Assembly: GCA_900095835.1 (NCBI GenBank)
Contig: LT608321.1
Coordinates: forward strand, 1,609,501-1,673,500
DNA from: Ihuprevotella massiliensis
GTDB lineage: Bacteria > Bacteroidota > Bacteroidia > Bacteroidales > Bacteroidaceae
DNA: 64,000 nucleotides
Direction of reading: 5' to 3'
The notes under the pieces were generated by a model that saw only the letters and a program-made list of their open reading frames with translations, searched no databases and was not told where the DNA came from. Shown in pieces: positions 44,500-53,056 of this stretch. A program made the position numbers and the translations under genes. The first letter of the stretch is position 1, and each line of letters opens with the position of its first letter.

Positions 44500-44732
44500 T
44501 ACTTAATTGAGTAATTTTTGAGGAAAAATATCAACCCGATTGGAGCGAAATGTAGTAATTGAAAGCTTTTCTGTGAGCGAGCATATAGCTGGTATAGTAA
44601 ATGGTTTTTCAAGCGACTTACTGACACATAGCCCGAGTAAGAGCTTTGTCAATCGCTGTGAAACAAGACTAAGGTTATTGCTCCTATTTCTCGTATGCCA
44701 TTATTCTACGTTGTGTCTTTCTCACTCCTTCC
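44500..44732. other. AT-rich gap, no gene seen
   Basis: The gap between the hypothetical gene and the Rhs fragment has only short frames. It could be decayed upstream Rhs sequence, but no Rhs motif can be read in it. Confidence 0.4.
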
Positions 44733-45026
44733 GCTCTCGGTACACCCATAGAGACGTATGACAAAGAAGGGCTATGTGCAAGAGAGCTGGGCATCTATGG
44801 GCGGATAGGCTCTGTGGTGAGAGGTCGACTTCATGCCTTTCTCCATCAAGGACAGTACCTCGACCAAGAGACGAGACTCGCTTACAATCGCTTCTGCTAC
44901 TACTCCCCCGAGACAGGAGCCTACATCAGTCAAGATCCCATTCGCCTTGAAGCGGGGCTGACAAACGTTATACATGGACACCCAATAACAGAAGCCGAAT
45001 ATAAAAAACTCACTAAAGTACATTAG
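44733..45026 (+). pseudogene. Rhs repeat-associated core fragment with a displaced tail
   Basis: Read in one frame, the sequence gives [26 protein letters not shown], then [19 protein letters not shown] and [20 protein letters not shown]. These are the conserved core motifs of Rhs proteins (LGTPxExYD, GQYxDxETGLxYNRFRYY, YISQDPIxLxGG). No large Rhs gene lies upstream, and the usual NxYxYVxxP...DPxGL segment is replaced after LEAG by [21 protein letters not shown] and a stop. This is therefore an orphan tip left by deletion, with a short toxin end fused on. The gene at 45030 starts four bases after the stop, like an immunity gene. Confidence 0.8.
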
Positions 45027-45029
45027 GAC

Positions 45030-45302
45030 ATGGAGGAAGTAATCAACCTGTATAAGTTCTCTCTTATAAACTCATCTTCAGCACATCCATTCTTAGAGCC
45101 TTCCAAAGAATTTCAAATAGAGGATATTCTACAATTGAAAAATGGCAATATATTAATTGATGTGGGGTATTATAATTCTGTATTAACTATTTTCGTTGTA
45201 TATGATTATAACTGGGAGTCTCCACTGATAAAACGAGAATACCAAAGCTGGGAAAATATGCTGAAGGATTTGACTACGATCTGTTTAGACTTCTCTATGT
45301 AA
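45030..45302 (+). CDS. Small protein, possible Rhs immunity protein
   Basis: 90 residues, acidic, no signal peptide, with two or three beta strands around NILIDVGYYNSVLTIFVVYDYN and a C-terminal helix. I do not recognise a named family. The ATG lies four bases after the stop of the Rhs tip fragment, the usual place of the cognate immunity gene, which is the only basis for the proposed role. Confidence 0.55.
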   Translation: MEEVINLYKFSLINSSSAHPFLEPSKEFQIEDILQLKNGNILIDVGYYNSVLTIFVVYDYNWESPLIKREYQSWENMLKDLTTICLDFSM

Positions 45303-45310
45303 GGGGGCTA

Positions 45311-45486
45311 TTGTTGAAGCTCGAATTATATTCACATCCAGACAATCCGGTAAATCGAAGTACGTTTCATGTAGACCGAGAGACCTACTGGAAAGAATGA
45401 GCAGAAGCCAAAATACAGAAAAGGCGTGTAGGGAATATGGAATCTCAAACTGTTCATTAGAAGAATATCATGATATCATTAGATAA
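45311..45486 (+). pseudogene. Decayed Rhs-type C-terminal toxin fragment
   Basis: One frame (45311-45400) reads SHPDNPVNRSTFHVDRETYWKE and stops. This resembles the (D)PxNPxNRxTFHVDRxxFWKE region found in C-terminal toxin parts of Rhs/polymorphic toxin proteins. A second frame (45397-45486) continues with EYGISNCSLEEYHDIIR and a stop that overlaps the next gene start (45470), as is typical for a toxin-immunity pair. The break between the frames, and the lack of a start, show that it is not functional. Confidence 0.55.
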
Positions 45487-45895
45487 TGTAAACAAAATAA
45501 AAAAGAATGGGTGGTGGTATGATACCCCCTCCGAAGAGTATATCAGTGCTATCAGGGATTTAGGCATTGATCCTAACAGTACAATAGGACAATTCTACAG
45601 CCATGCAGAAGATGGTCCTACATTCACCAGCAAAGGAGTTGTTTTATACCATATCTGTTGGTTTTTATTATTCTCAACATATGAACTAGATATTCTTAGA
45701 GCCTCTGATGGATTGGGATTACCCAAAGAATTCATTCCTCTTGATAGTTTTGAGGGTGAGGTTGGTTTCTTTTACAACAAACAGTCTGAAGAAGTCTTTC
45801 AGTTTTCTTTAAATAGATCGCCTGAGAACACCATGCAACTAACGACTATTGCAAAATGGGCCACATTTGATCTTTTCTTAGATTGGTATCTGTAA
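45470..45895 (+). CDS. Probable immunity protein (SMI1/KNR4-like), tentative
   Basis: 141 residues, acidic, no signal peptide. The pattern (start with an amphipathic helix, YISAIRDLGIDPN, then strands with KEFIPLDSFEGEVGFFYN and SEEVFQFSL, and a final FDLFLDWYL helix) is reminiscent of SUKH/SMI1-KNR4 immunity proteins, but the match is not strong. The start codon overlaps the end of the decayed toxin frame, which supports an immunity role. The reading frame is intact although its toxin is broken, as expected for a retained orphan immunity gene. Confidence 0.55.
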   Translation: MISLDNVNKIKKNGWWYDTPSEEYISAIRDLGIDPNSTIGQFYSHAEDGPTFTSKGVVLYHICWFLLFSTYELDILRASDGLGLPKEFIPLDSFEGEVGFFYNKQSEEVFQFSLNRSPENTMQLTTIAKWATFDLFLDWYL

Positions 45896-46045
45896 AAACT
45901 ACGGTGTCTAACATATCCGGTGGGAAGTATGGGCATTTTACCATAGTTATGCATCCCTATTGGGATTTAGGATCGTTTTTTCATGAGTTCTTCATATCAC
46001 AGATGAATCCTTTCGACCTAGTTCTAAGACCTTAGTCTAATAGTT

Positions 46046-46204
46046 TCATGCAAATGGTAGTTTAGAGAATAAAGTGAAGTGTTTGAGAACACCAAAGAGC
46101 ATAATGATGAGGTGTTTCCACCTTGTCAAACGCTTAACGTAACGCTCGCTCCCTGGTGTTTCGAGACTTATTAGTTGAATTTTGGCTTTGTCCAGCAATT
46201 TAAT
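46046..46204 (-). pseudogene. Transposase N-terminal fragment (IS4-like, DUF4372 type)
   Basis: Minus-strand translation gives IKLLDKAKIQLISLE, then SERYVKRLTRWKHLIIMLFG and VLKHFTLFSK before a stop. The YVKxxTxWxHLxxMLFGxL pattern matches the N-terminal domain of IS4-type transposases common in Bacteroidetes. There is no start and no catalytic domain; it is a relic about 52 codons long. The flanking bases 45896-46045 and 46205-46387 hold no gene I can recognise. Confidence 0.5.
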
Positions 46205-46387
46205 GACCTAACTATAGACCCGTAATCCAGTAAAATGTGTACTTTTGCTCAGGTTACTAGTTTTTTTACAACAAGTAGAGCAACAAAAGAGGATGAAAAC
46301 CTCTAGCAGGATTTCTGCCTTATTTTATCATATCAAAAAACTTTTACCGGACAGCAATAATTAAAAACATCATTAAAATCAATCAGT

Positions 46388-46875
46388 ATGGACAAGGGTG
46401 TAAAAAATACGGAAAAATCTATGAAATCTCGCTCCCAAATGGGAAATTTGCTTACATATGTAGGGTGAGGCAATACGAGTTTGGTATTTTTGATTATCTC
46501 TCGGAAAAGACAGCCAATATGGGTGAGCTTCTTTCTGTTGGTTTTAAGACTTATAAATCCTGTATAGAAACAGCCATAAGAAAGAAGATTTGGAAACTGA
46601 TAGGGCAAGTTGATTTAGAGAAAGAAAATATAATATATCCAGATTTAGCGATTTTCTTATCATACAATAAAGAACTTTTTATTAGACAATCAAGAGTAAT
46701 GAGAAACGGAAATCCTTTGGTAGTTTCTCAAAAAGATTATATAGACTTACTAAAGCGAGGGTATATATATGGTTTCTTTGACGATTACAAAATCTTTGAA
46801 CTCTGGCTCTCGAGTAATATAGAAAAATATCCAGAAAGTGAAGGCATATTTCCTTTGCCATCTCAGTATTTATAG
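46388..46875 (+). pseudogene. Imm26-like immunity gene with a frameshift in an A-run
   Basis: From ATG 46388 the frame reads MDKGVK and meets a run of six As (46402-46407). One extra A would carry it into the long downstream frame, KYGKIYEISLPNGKFAYICRV, then YEFGIFDYL and so on to the stop at 46873-46875. The restored product (about 162 residues) has the GxIYEIxLPNGKFAYxRV...GIFD start typical of Imm26-type immunity proteins. Without the shift, only a GTG start at 46465 is available, and it cuts off that conserved part. This may be true decay, slippage expression or a base-calling error in the homopolymer. Confidence 0.6.
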
Positions 46876-47295
46876 GGGCAACGGCCTATTTTACAGAAAA
46901 AACGATTGATGGAAACTTCTAATCACATATAGCCCAAAAGTTTACCGATGAATCCTCATCATACAAAAGAATAGGATGTGATATTCAAGAATAAGGATGG
47001 TATGTGAGACTAATCGGATTCAGAAGTATGAGATGAGATTTGGGATGAAACCTCCTGGTAATAAGTGTCCCCACTAATTGTAATGTAAGCACAACTATAT
47101 TCCCTATTGGGCATAGAACATGTAACTAGCATGTAACTGGTAGTCTATAAAAGAAAGAAAGGTATAGTAAAGCCTCCCTTGTAAATAGGAAAAGTCAGCC
47201 TATAATAACCATGTAACTGGCATGTAACTGAGAAGATAAACTCCTAGAAACGTCATTTCGTGCAGAAAATCCCTCTAAATCTCGTTTTTTTCGAG
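46876..47295. other. Gene-free stretch with paired CATGTAACTG repeats
   Basis: Two tandem pairs of CATGTAACT(A/G)G occur at about 47109-47131 and 47210-47230, roughly 100 bases apart. No open frame is convincing. A -7-like TATTTTTG (47296-47303) lies 56 bases before the following ABC transporter gene and may be its promoter. Confidence 0.5.
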
Positions 47296-47358
47296 TATTT
47301 TTGTCCTTCGAACTCATACGATTTTGCCTAATTGGGAATACGCGTTCCCGACTGAAAT

Positions 47359-49227
47359 ATGAAAGAATTCTTCAAAATGATGGCGCATTACGTTGCGCCC
47401 TATAAATTCAACATCGGACTCTCCCTCCTCTTCAATGTGCTGAGTGCGGTGCTCAACGTCTTTTCCTTTGCTTCACTCATCCCGATGCTCAAACTTCTTT
47501 TCAACACTGAGCAGAAGGTCTATCATTTCATCGATTGGGGCAAAGAAGGGATGTCTTTTTCCGATATTGCAGTCAACAATGCTTACTACTACACCTCACA
47601 ACTGGTGGCGCAGTATGGCGCGGGTACTGCGTTGCTCTTCATCGGATTATTTCTCGTGCTGTCTACAGGTTTGAAAACGGCTTCTTACTTTGCTTCTGTG
47701 GCTTCGATGGTGCCAGTGCGCACGGGCATTGTGCGCGACATCCGCACCTCGATTTATAAGAAAATCACCCTCCTTCCCCTCTCCTTCTTCAGCGATGAAC
47801 GCAAAGGCGACATCATCGCACGCATGAGTGGTGACGTGGGTGAAATCGAAAACTCTATCATGGGTAGTTTGGAGATGCTGATGAAAAATCCGATTCTCCT
47901 TGTGGTCTATTTCGGTAGTCTTTTCTACATTTCCTGGGAACTCACACTTTTCACCATTCTCGTGCTCCCCTTGATGGGCTGGGGCATGGGACGCATCGGT
48001 CGTAAACTCAAGCAGTCGAGCATGGATGCGCAAATCAAATGGAGTGAAACGATGTCGCAACTCGAAGAGACTTTGGGAGGTATGCGCATCATCAAAGCCT
48101 TTGGCGCAGAGCGCAAAATGCAAGAGCGCTACGACACCACTGCCAATGATTTCCGCTCTATCTCCTCACGCGTGGCGATTCGTCAAGGTTCGGCACACCC
48201 CGTGAGCGAATTTTTGGGCACCTGCCTTATCGTCTTGGTGCTTTGGTATGGCGGTACGTTGATTTTTGCTGACCACAGTCCCATCGATGCGCCCACCTTC
48301 ATCTTCTACATGGTGATTCTTTATAGTGTGATTCAACCGCTCAAAGATTTGTCCCGCGCAGCTTACTCCATCCCTAAGGGTATGGCTTCGATGGAACGTG
48401 TCAATAAAATTCTTTTGGCTGAAAATCCAATCCGCGAACCAGAACACCCCGTAAAGATAGGTCATCTCACCGACTGCATCGCGTTCCAAAATGTGACCTT
48501 TGCCTATGGACAGGGTGGAGCAGGGGCTGATGCTCAAGTGCCTGACGAACAAATGGTGATTCGTGGGGTGGACTTCACCGTAAAACGCGGTCAAACCATT
48601 GCGCTCGTCGGACAGAGTGGTAGCGGCAAGAGTACGCTGGTGGATTTAGTGCCTCGCTATCACGATGTGGTGGGAGGTAGCATCACCATTGATGGCACGG
48701 ATGTGCGCCAGCTGCGATTATCGGACTTGCGTGCACTCATTGGTAATGTGAACCAAGAGGCAATTCTCTTCAACGATTCTTTCTTCAACAACATTGCTTT
48801 TGGAGTGGAAAATGCGACTCTCGAACAAGTGATAGAAGCTGCCAAAGTGGCGAACGCTCACGAATTTATCATGGCTACTCCCGAGGAATACAACACGAAT
48901 GTGGGCGACCGCGGTGGAAAACTCTCGGGGGGTCAGCGACAACGCATCTCCATAGCACGCGCCATCTTGAAGAACCCCGATATCTTGATTCTTGATGAAG
49001 CTACGAGTGCACTCGACACGGAGAGTGAACGCTTGGTGCAAGAGGCGCTCGAACGCTTGATGGCGACACGCACTACGATTGCGATTGCGCACCGACTCTC
49101 TACGATTCGCAATGCAGATGAGATTTTAGTGTTGCACGAAGGTCGCATCGTGGAACGCGGTACACATGAGACTTTGCTCGAACTCGATGGCTACTACAAA
49201 CGACTCAACGATATGCAGCAATTGTAG
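47359..49227 (+). CDS. ABC exporter, fused permease-ATPase (MsbA-like)
   Basis: A 622-residue half-transporter with six membrane helices in the first 330 residues and a C-terminal ATPase. Walker A is GQSGSGKSTL (about residue 418), the signature LSGGQRQR (about 521), Walker B ILILDEATSALD (about 540) and the H-loop AIAHRLST. Homologues export lipids, lipid A or peptides; the neighbouring LtaS-like envelope enzyme makes a lipid substrate plausible but unproven. The stop codon TAG lies in the first TAGACGT unit of a junction repeat. Confidence 0.92.
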   Translation: MKEFFKMMAHYVAPYKFNIGLSLLFNVLSAVLNVFSFASLIPMLKLLFNTEQKVYHFIDWGKEGMSFSDIAVNNAYYYTSQLVAQYGAGTALLFIGLFLVLSTGLKTASYFASVASMVPVRTGIVRDIRTSIYKKITLLPLSFFSDERKGDIIARMSGDVGEIENSIMGSLEMLMKNPILLVVYFGSLFYISWELTLFTILVLPLMGWGMGRIGRKLKQSSMDAQIKWSETMSQLEETLGGMRIIKAFGAERKMQERYDTTANDFRSISSRVAIRQGSAHPVSEFLGTCLIVLVLWYGGTLIFADHSPIDAPTFIFYMVILYSVIQPLKDLSRAAYSIPKGMASMERVNKILLAENPIREPEHPVKIGHLTDCIAFQNVTFAYGQGGAGADAQVPDEQMVIRGVDFTVKRGQTIALVGQSGSGKSTLVDLVPRYHDVVGGSITIDGTDVRQLRLSDLRALIGNVNQEAILFNDSFFNNIAFGVENATLEQVIEAAKVANAHEFIMATPEEYNTNVGDRGGKLSGGQRQRISIARAILKNPDILILDEATSALDTESERLVQEALERLMATRTTIAIAHRLSTIRNADEILVLHEGRIVERGTHETLLELDGYYKRLNDMQQL

Positions 49228-49396
49228 ACGTTAGAGATTAGACGTTAGAGGGGCATAGACCCTTTTTCGCTCGCCCCGACAAGCGGGGATCGGTTCTTTT
49301 AGCTCTCTAGAGCCTCTAGTTTTTCTAGTCCAACCGCGCTAGCCCTCTAACCTCTAACCTCTAACCTCTAACGTCTAATTTCTAACGTCTAACCCC
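49225..49396. repeat. Junction repeat: heptad arm, CTAG nonads, heptad arm (ABC exporter/LtaS-like)
   Basis: Four left units TAGANNT (49225-49252) are followed by a GC-rich spacer with a CCCCG...CGGGG hairpin. Three 9-bp CTAG units come next (about 49307-49333), then seven 7-bp CTAACNT units (about 49346-49394). The architecture is the same as at 24365-24510. The left arm supplies the stop codon of the ABC exporter gene; the right arm ends 25 bases before the next ATG. Confidence 0.85.
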
Positions 49397-49421
49397 TGCC
49401 CTCTACAATACATACGATTCT

Positions 49422-51323
49422 ATGAAACAACTCCTTTTTCTGGTGCGTATCTTCTGCGCTTGGCTCATCCTTTTCTTCGTAGGCAAGTTGCTGTTTTTTA
49501 GCTATAATGGATTTCCTGCCATGGACGATTTCTTACAAATTGTGTGGCACGGACTTTCTCTCGATCTTTCCGTAGCAGCGTATGCTACGGCTCCCATTTG
49601 GCTCGCTACTTGGGTGGGACATTTTTGGAACACTGCAACCAGTGCAAAAGTAGGGCGCAAACTTTATCGCATCTACACCACAACTCTGCTCACCATCTTC
49701 TTGTTAATCATCATCATCGACATGATTATCTACAAGAGTTGGGGCTTCAAACTCGATGCCGTGGCACTTTCCTATTTGGATAATCCTTCGAGTATCCCCG
49801 AAAGTTTGGGTTGGGGCTTTGTCATCTTGGCATTCGCAGGTTTTGTAGCCATTGTGGCTGGGCTTTCTTGGATTTTCTGGCGACTGGCTCCTACACAACA
49901 GTTATCTTCGCACGCTAGCCACACGGATTCTTGTGCACACTGCGCAGTTTCTCTCCGCAATGTGAGCCATTTTCTTTTGCAACGACTCCCCATCTCCCTC
50001 TTGTGGACAGTAATCGGTGGGCTGCTCTTTCTGAGCATCCGCGGTGGTGTGGGTCGATCCACCGCTAACGTGGGTATGGTCTACTATTCCACGGTGCAAT
50101 ATCACAACCATGCTGCAGTGAACCCCGTATTCTCCTTCTTCTATTCTTTGTTGAAAGAACAGGATTATTCAAAGCAAGCACAGTATTTCAGCCCAGAAGA
50201 AGCCGATAAGATTTACAACTCTCTGCAATTTAACACGAAGAGTGTGATTCTCCCCGAAGATTCTCTGCTCACTACGCAACGCCCCAATGTGTTGCTCATC
50301 CTCATGGAGAGCTGCGGCGGACGTGTGGTAGGCTGCACTGAAGGCAATCACCAAACCACCCCACATCTCGACAGTTTGGCTGCCAATGGGGTCTTCTTTT
50401 CACAATGTTATGCCAACAGTTTCCGCACAGACCGCGGCACACTTTGCACCTTCTCGGGCTATCCTTCTTTCCCCGATGCGAGTGTGATGAAGATGCCTGC
50501 CAAGTCGCGCGTGTTGCCTTCTATCGCTGGGGCTTTGAAAGGTGTGGGCTACGACACGGAGTTTCTCTATGGGGGTGATAAGAACTTCACCAACATGAAT
50601 TCCTATTTCCTCGCTACAGGATATAATCGCGTGTTGGGAGATGCTGATTTTCCTGCTGAACTGCGCCACACAAGTCCATGGGGAGTGTGCGATGGTGAGA
50701 TGATGAAGATTCTCCGTCAAAACATTGATGCTTCGGAAAAACAAGGCAAACCTTGGTTCAAAACGCTCTTGACGCTCTCTAGTCATGAACCTTGGGAGGT
50801 GCCTTATGCACGTCTTAACGACAAAATGCTCAATGCTTTTGCATATCTGGATCATTCTATAGGAGAATTTATCGCTGCTTTCCGACAAACTCCAGCGTGG
50901 AAGAACACGCTGATTGTGATTCTTCCCGACCACGGAGTGACGTGGCCTGCTGACATCAACGAATACGATATCCGAAAATATCACATTCCCCTCATCTGGA
51001 CGGGAGGTGCGGTGCGTGCTCCTCGTGTGGTGACGAAACTTTGTAACCAGACGGACGTGGCAGCAACGCTCTTAGGACAAATGGGCATTGACCATAGTCA
51101 ATTCACGTTCTCCAGAGACGTGCTCTCGCAAACTTACACTTATCCGCTTGCCATCCACACTTGGCCAGAGGGATATACCTTTATTGACAGCACTGGAACG
51201 ACTATTTTTGACCTCAATTCGCAAAATGTGTCGAAGGTGACGCCCGATTCGAAGGGTGACCGCTTGCGCAAGGTGAAGGCTTTCATGCAGAAGGCTTATC
51301 AACACATGGATGCACTGAAATAA
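49422..51323 (+). CDS. LTA synthase-like membrane sulfatase/phosphotransferase
   Basis: A 633-residue membrane enzyme of the alkaline-phosphatase superfamily, with about five membrane helices in the first 215 residues and an extracytoplasmic catalytic domain. Motifs: LLILMESCGG (metal-binding Glu), HLDSLAANGVFFSQCYANSFRTDRGT with the probable nucleophile Thr near residue 335, and LPDHGVTW near the end. LtaS-type enzymes transfer phosphoglycerol; in diderm Bacteroidetes, which lack lipoteichoic acid, the product is more likely a phosphoglycerol- or phosphoethanolamine-modified lipid or glycan. It is followed 21 bases later by prmC. Confidence 0.88.
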   Translation: MKQLLFLVRIFCAWLILFFVGKLLFFSYNGFPAMDDFLQIVWHGLSLDLSVAAYATAPIWLATWVGHFWNTATSAKVGRKLYRIYTTTLLTIFLLIIIIDMIIYKSWGFKLDAVALSYLDNPSSIPESLGWGFVILAFAGFVAIVAGLSWIFWRLAPTQQLSSHASHTDSCAHCAVSLRNVSHFLLQRLPISLLWTVIGGLLFLSIRGGVGRSTANVGMVYYSTVQYHNHAAVNPVFSFFYSLLKEQDYSKQAQYFSPEEADKIYNSLQFNTKSVILPEDSLLTTQRPNVLLILMESCGGRVVGCTEGNHQTTPHLDSLAANGVFFSQCYANSFRTDRGTLCTFSGYPSFPDASVMKMPAKSRVLPSIAGALKGVGYDTEFLYGGDKNFTNMNSYFLATGYNRVLGDADFPAELRHTSPWGVCDGEMMKILRQNIDASEKQGKPWFKTLLTLSSHEPWEVPYARLNDKMLNAFAYLDHSIGEFIAAFRQTPAWKNTLIVILPDHGVTWPADINEYDIRKYHIPLIWTGGAVRAPRVVTKLCNQTDVAATLLGQMGIDHSQFTFSRDVLSQTYTYPLAIHTWPEGYTFIDSTGTTIFDLNSQNVSKVTPDSKGDRLRKVKAFMQKAYQHMDALK

Positions 51324-51344
51324 ACGATAGATAATAGAGGAAAG

Positions 51345-52202
51345 ATGAAGCCTAGAGATTTCCAAATCGATTTACAAAAGAAGTTGTCCGGTATCTATGA
51401 GGTGCAGGAAGCTGGGGCTATCGCTGCTAGATACCTGACCGATCGTTTCGGACTCTCCACCACACAGTTGTTGCTCAATGAGGAATTGCCCCTTACCCCC
51501 GAAGAAGAAGCCAATATAGACGGTGATGTGCAGCAACTTTTGGCTCACGTGCCCGTGCAACAAGTGGTGGGATTTGAGTTGTTCTGTGGTCATCGTTTTA
51601 AGGTGACGGCAGACACATTGATTCCACGCCCTGAAACGGAAGATTTGGTGCAACTGGCTACCGAAAAATGCTGTGGTGCGTTGTCGAACATCTTAGATGT
51701 GGGCACAGGAAGTGGCTGCATTGCTATTAGTTTGGCGAAAGCTCTCCCACTGGCGCGTGTTGCTGCTTGGGACATCTCGGAAGGGGCTTTGCAAGTGGCG
51801 CAAGAGAATGCGACAACCTTAGGAGCGCGCGTAGATTTTGAATTGCGTGATTTGCTCAAAGAAGCTGATGCTCCCACACTTGCTCCACAATCGTTGGATG
51901 CTATTGTGAGCAATCCTCCTTACATCCCCGAAGAAGAAGCGCAAACGATGGAAGCGCAAGTGGTGAACCACGAGCCACACTCGGCTCTCTTCGTTCCCAA
52001 TGACAATCCGCTCCTCTTTTATCACGCATTGGCGCGATTGGGCTGGCACGCGCTTCGTCCTTCGGGTAGTCTTCTCGTAGAGACACACACGGACTTTGCC
52101 GCGGCTGTTGCCACTCTCTTCGAGAGCATGGGTTATACCTCCGTCCGCGTCATCAACGATTGCTTCAATCTCCCTCGATTCGTCGAAGCAGTGTGGGAAT
52201 AA
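51345..52202 (+). CDS. prmC: Release factor glutamine N5-methyltransferase
   Basis: PrmC methylates the Gln of the GGQ motif in release factors RF1/RF2. The 285-residue product has an N-terminal helical domain and the Rossmann methyltransferase core: LDVGTGSGCIAISLAK (about residues 115-130, SAM binding) and the catalytic NPPYIPEEEA (about 188). It also has VVGFELFCGHRFKVTADTLIPRPETE, typical of PrmC. It is likely co-transcribed with the LtaS-like gene upstream and the two lipoprotein genes downstream. Confidence 0.94.
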   Translation: MKPRDFQIDLQKKLSGIYEVQEAGAIAARYLTDRFGLSTTQLLLNEELPLTPEEEANIDGDVQQLLAHVPVQQVVGFELFCGHRFKVTADTLIPRPETEDLVQLATEKCCGALSNILDVGTGSGCIAISLAKALPLARVAAWDISEGALQVAQENATTLGARVDFELRDLLKEADAPTLAPQSLDAIVSNPPYIPEEEAQTMEAQVVNHEPHSALFVPNDNPLLFYHALARLGWHALRPSGSLLVETHTDFAAAVATLFESMGYTSVRVINDCFNLPRFVEAVWE

Positions 52203-52229
52203 TCATTGCTAATCTATAACTTCAATAAT

Positions 52230-53045
52230 ATGAAGTACTCTTTTATTAGCATGCTTAGTGCGTGCGCTCTACTTACTCTTTCATCTTGCAGCTGTTCTTC
52301 TAAACCAAGTGCCGACACTAGCGCAGACTCTACCATGGTAGCTGATTCGACAGTAGAAGAACCTATTGAGGAAGATTCAGAACTAATTCTAGATTCTCTC
52401 ACCGTCAAGAAAAAAACTCGCTACGAATACACAACAACAGTAGTGTTTGCAAAAGGAGCTAATACTACTTTGGTTAATTCCATCAATGAATGGGTGAATG
52501 AGGTTTTTGGGGGTACATATCGTGGTGATGTGACCGATGCTAAAGCAATGATAGCTTACTATCAAAGGCGTTGGATGAAAGAGGAAGAACCAGATGCCGC
52601 AGATTATGCAAGTAATGTTCATAAAGTATGGGTTGAATATGAAACACCCCAATTTGTAACTCTTCGTTTCATGTCTGATGTTATTTCTATAAATCGTGGT
52701 GACTTTGAAGCTCATGCTGCAACCTTCCGCAAGAAAGATGGTCGTAAGTTTGATTACACCATGCTTCCTAAGGAATATAAGATGCAATCAATCTTATTGA
52801 AAGGTGTGAGTAAATCGATTGAAACTTCTTCTGATGAGGTAAAATACTACATTGAGGAAGAAGGAAAGGATCCTAATTTTATCCCATATCCAGAAATGGA
52901 GCCTTTCCTCAGTAAAAAAGGGCTTATACTTTCCTATCAATCTCATGAACTTTTCCATGCACGCTATGGTACGCCTACCGTGGTAGTTCCTTATTCACAA
53001 CTTAAGTCACTACTGAATACCACTGGTCGTACTTACCTCCCCTAA
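52230..53045 (+). CDS. DUF3298/RsiV-like lipoprotein, first paralogue
   Basis: From ATG 52230 the product is 271 residues with a lipoprotein signal (LSSC, Cys20) and a Ser/Glu-rich linker. A domain follows with NSINEWVNEVFGGTYRGDV, FRKKDGRKFDYTML and YGTPTVVVPYSQLKSLL. The order of these blocks fits DUF4163/DUF3298 (RsiV/PdaC-type) envelope proteins, which bind lysozyme or peptidoglycan-related ligands in other bacteria. It is a tandem paralogue of the next gene (11 bases downstream), with shared INEWVNE, FRKxDGRKFD and L(L)NxxGxTYL motifs. Base composition is more AT-rich than the upstream prmC. Confidence 0.75.
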   Translation: MKYSFISMLSACALLTLSSCSCSSKPSADTSADSTMVADSTVEEPIEEDSELILDSLTVKKKTRYEYTTTVVFAKGANTTLVNSINEWVNEVFGGTYRGDVTDAKAMIAYYQRRWMKEEEPDAADYASNVHKVWVEYETPQFVTLRFMSDVISINRGDFEAHAATFRKKDGRKFDYTMLPKEYKMQSILLKGVSKSIETSSDEVKYYIEEEGKDPNFIPYPEMEPFLSKKGLILSYQSHELFHARYGTPTVVVPYSQLKSLLNTTGRTYLP

Positions 53046-53056
53046 ATAAATCCGCT

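Noticed and set aside
46465-46875. Intact 136-residue gene with GTG start
   Set aside because: The conserved KYGKIYEISLPNGKFAY part lies upstream of the GTG in the same frame, so this start truncates the protein. A frameshifted longer gene fits better.
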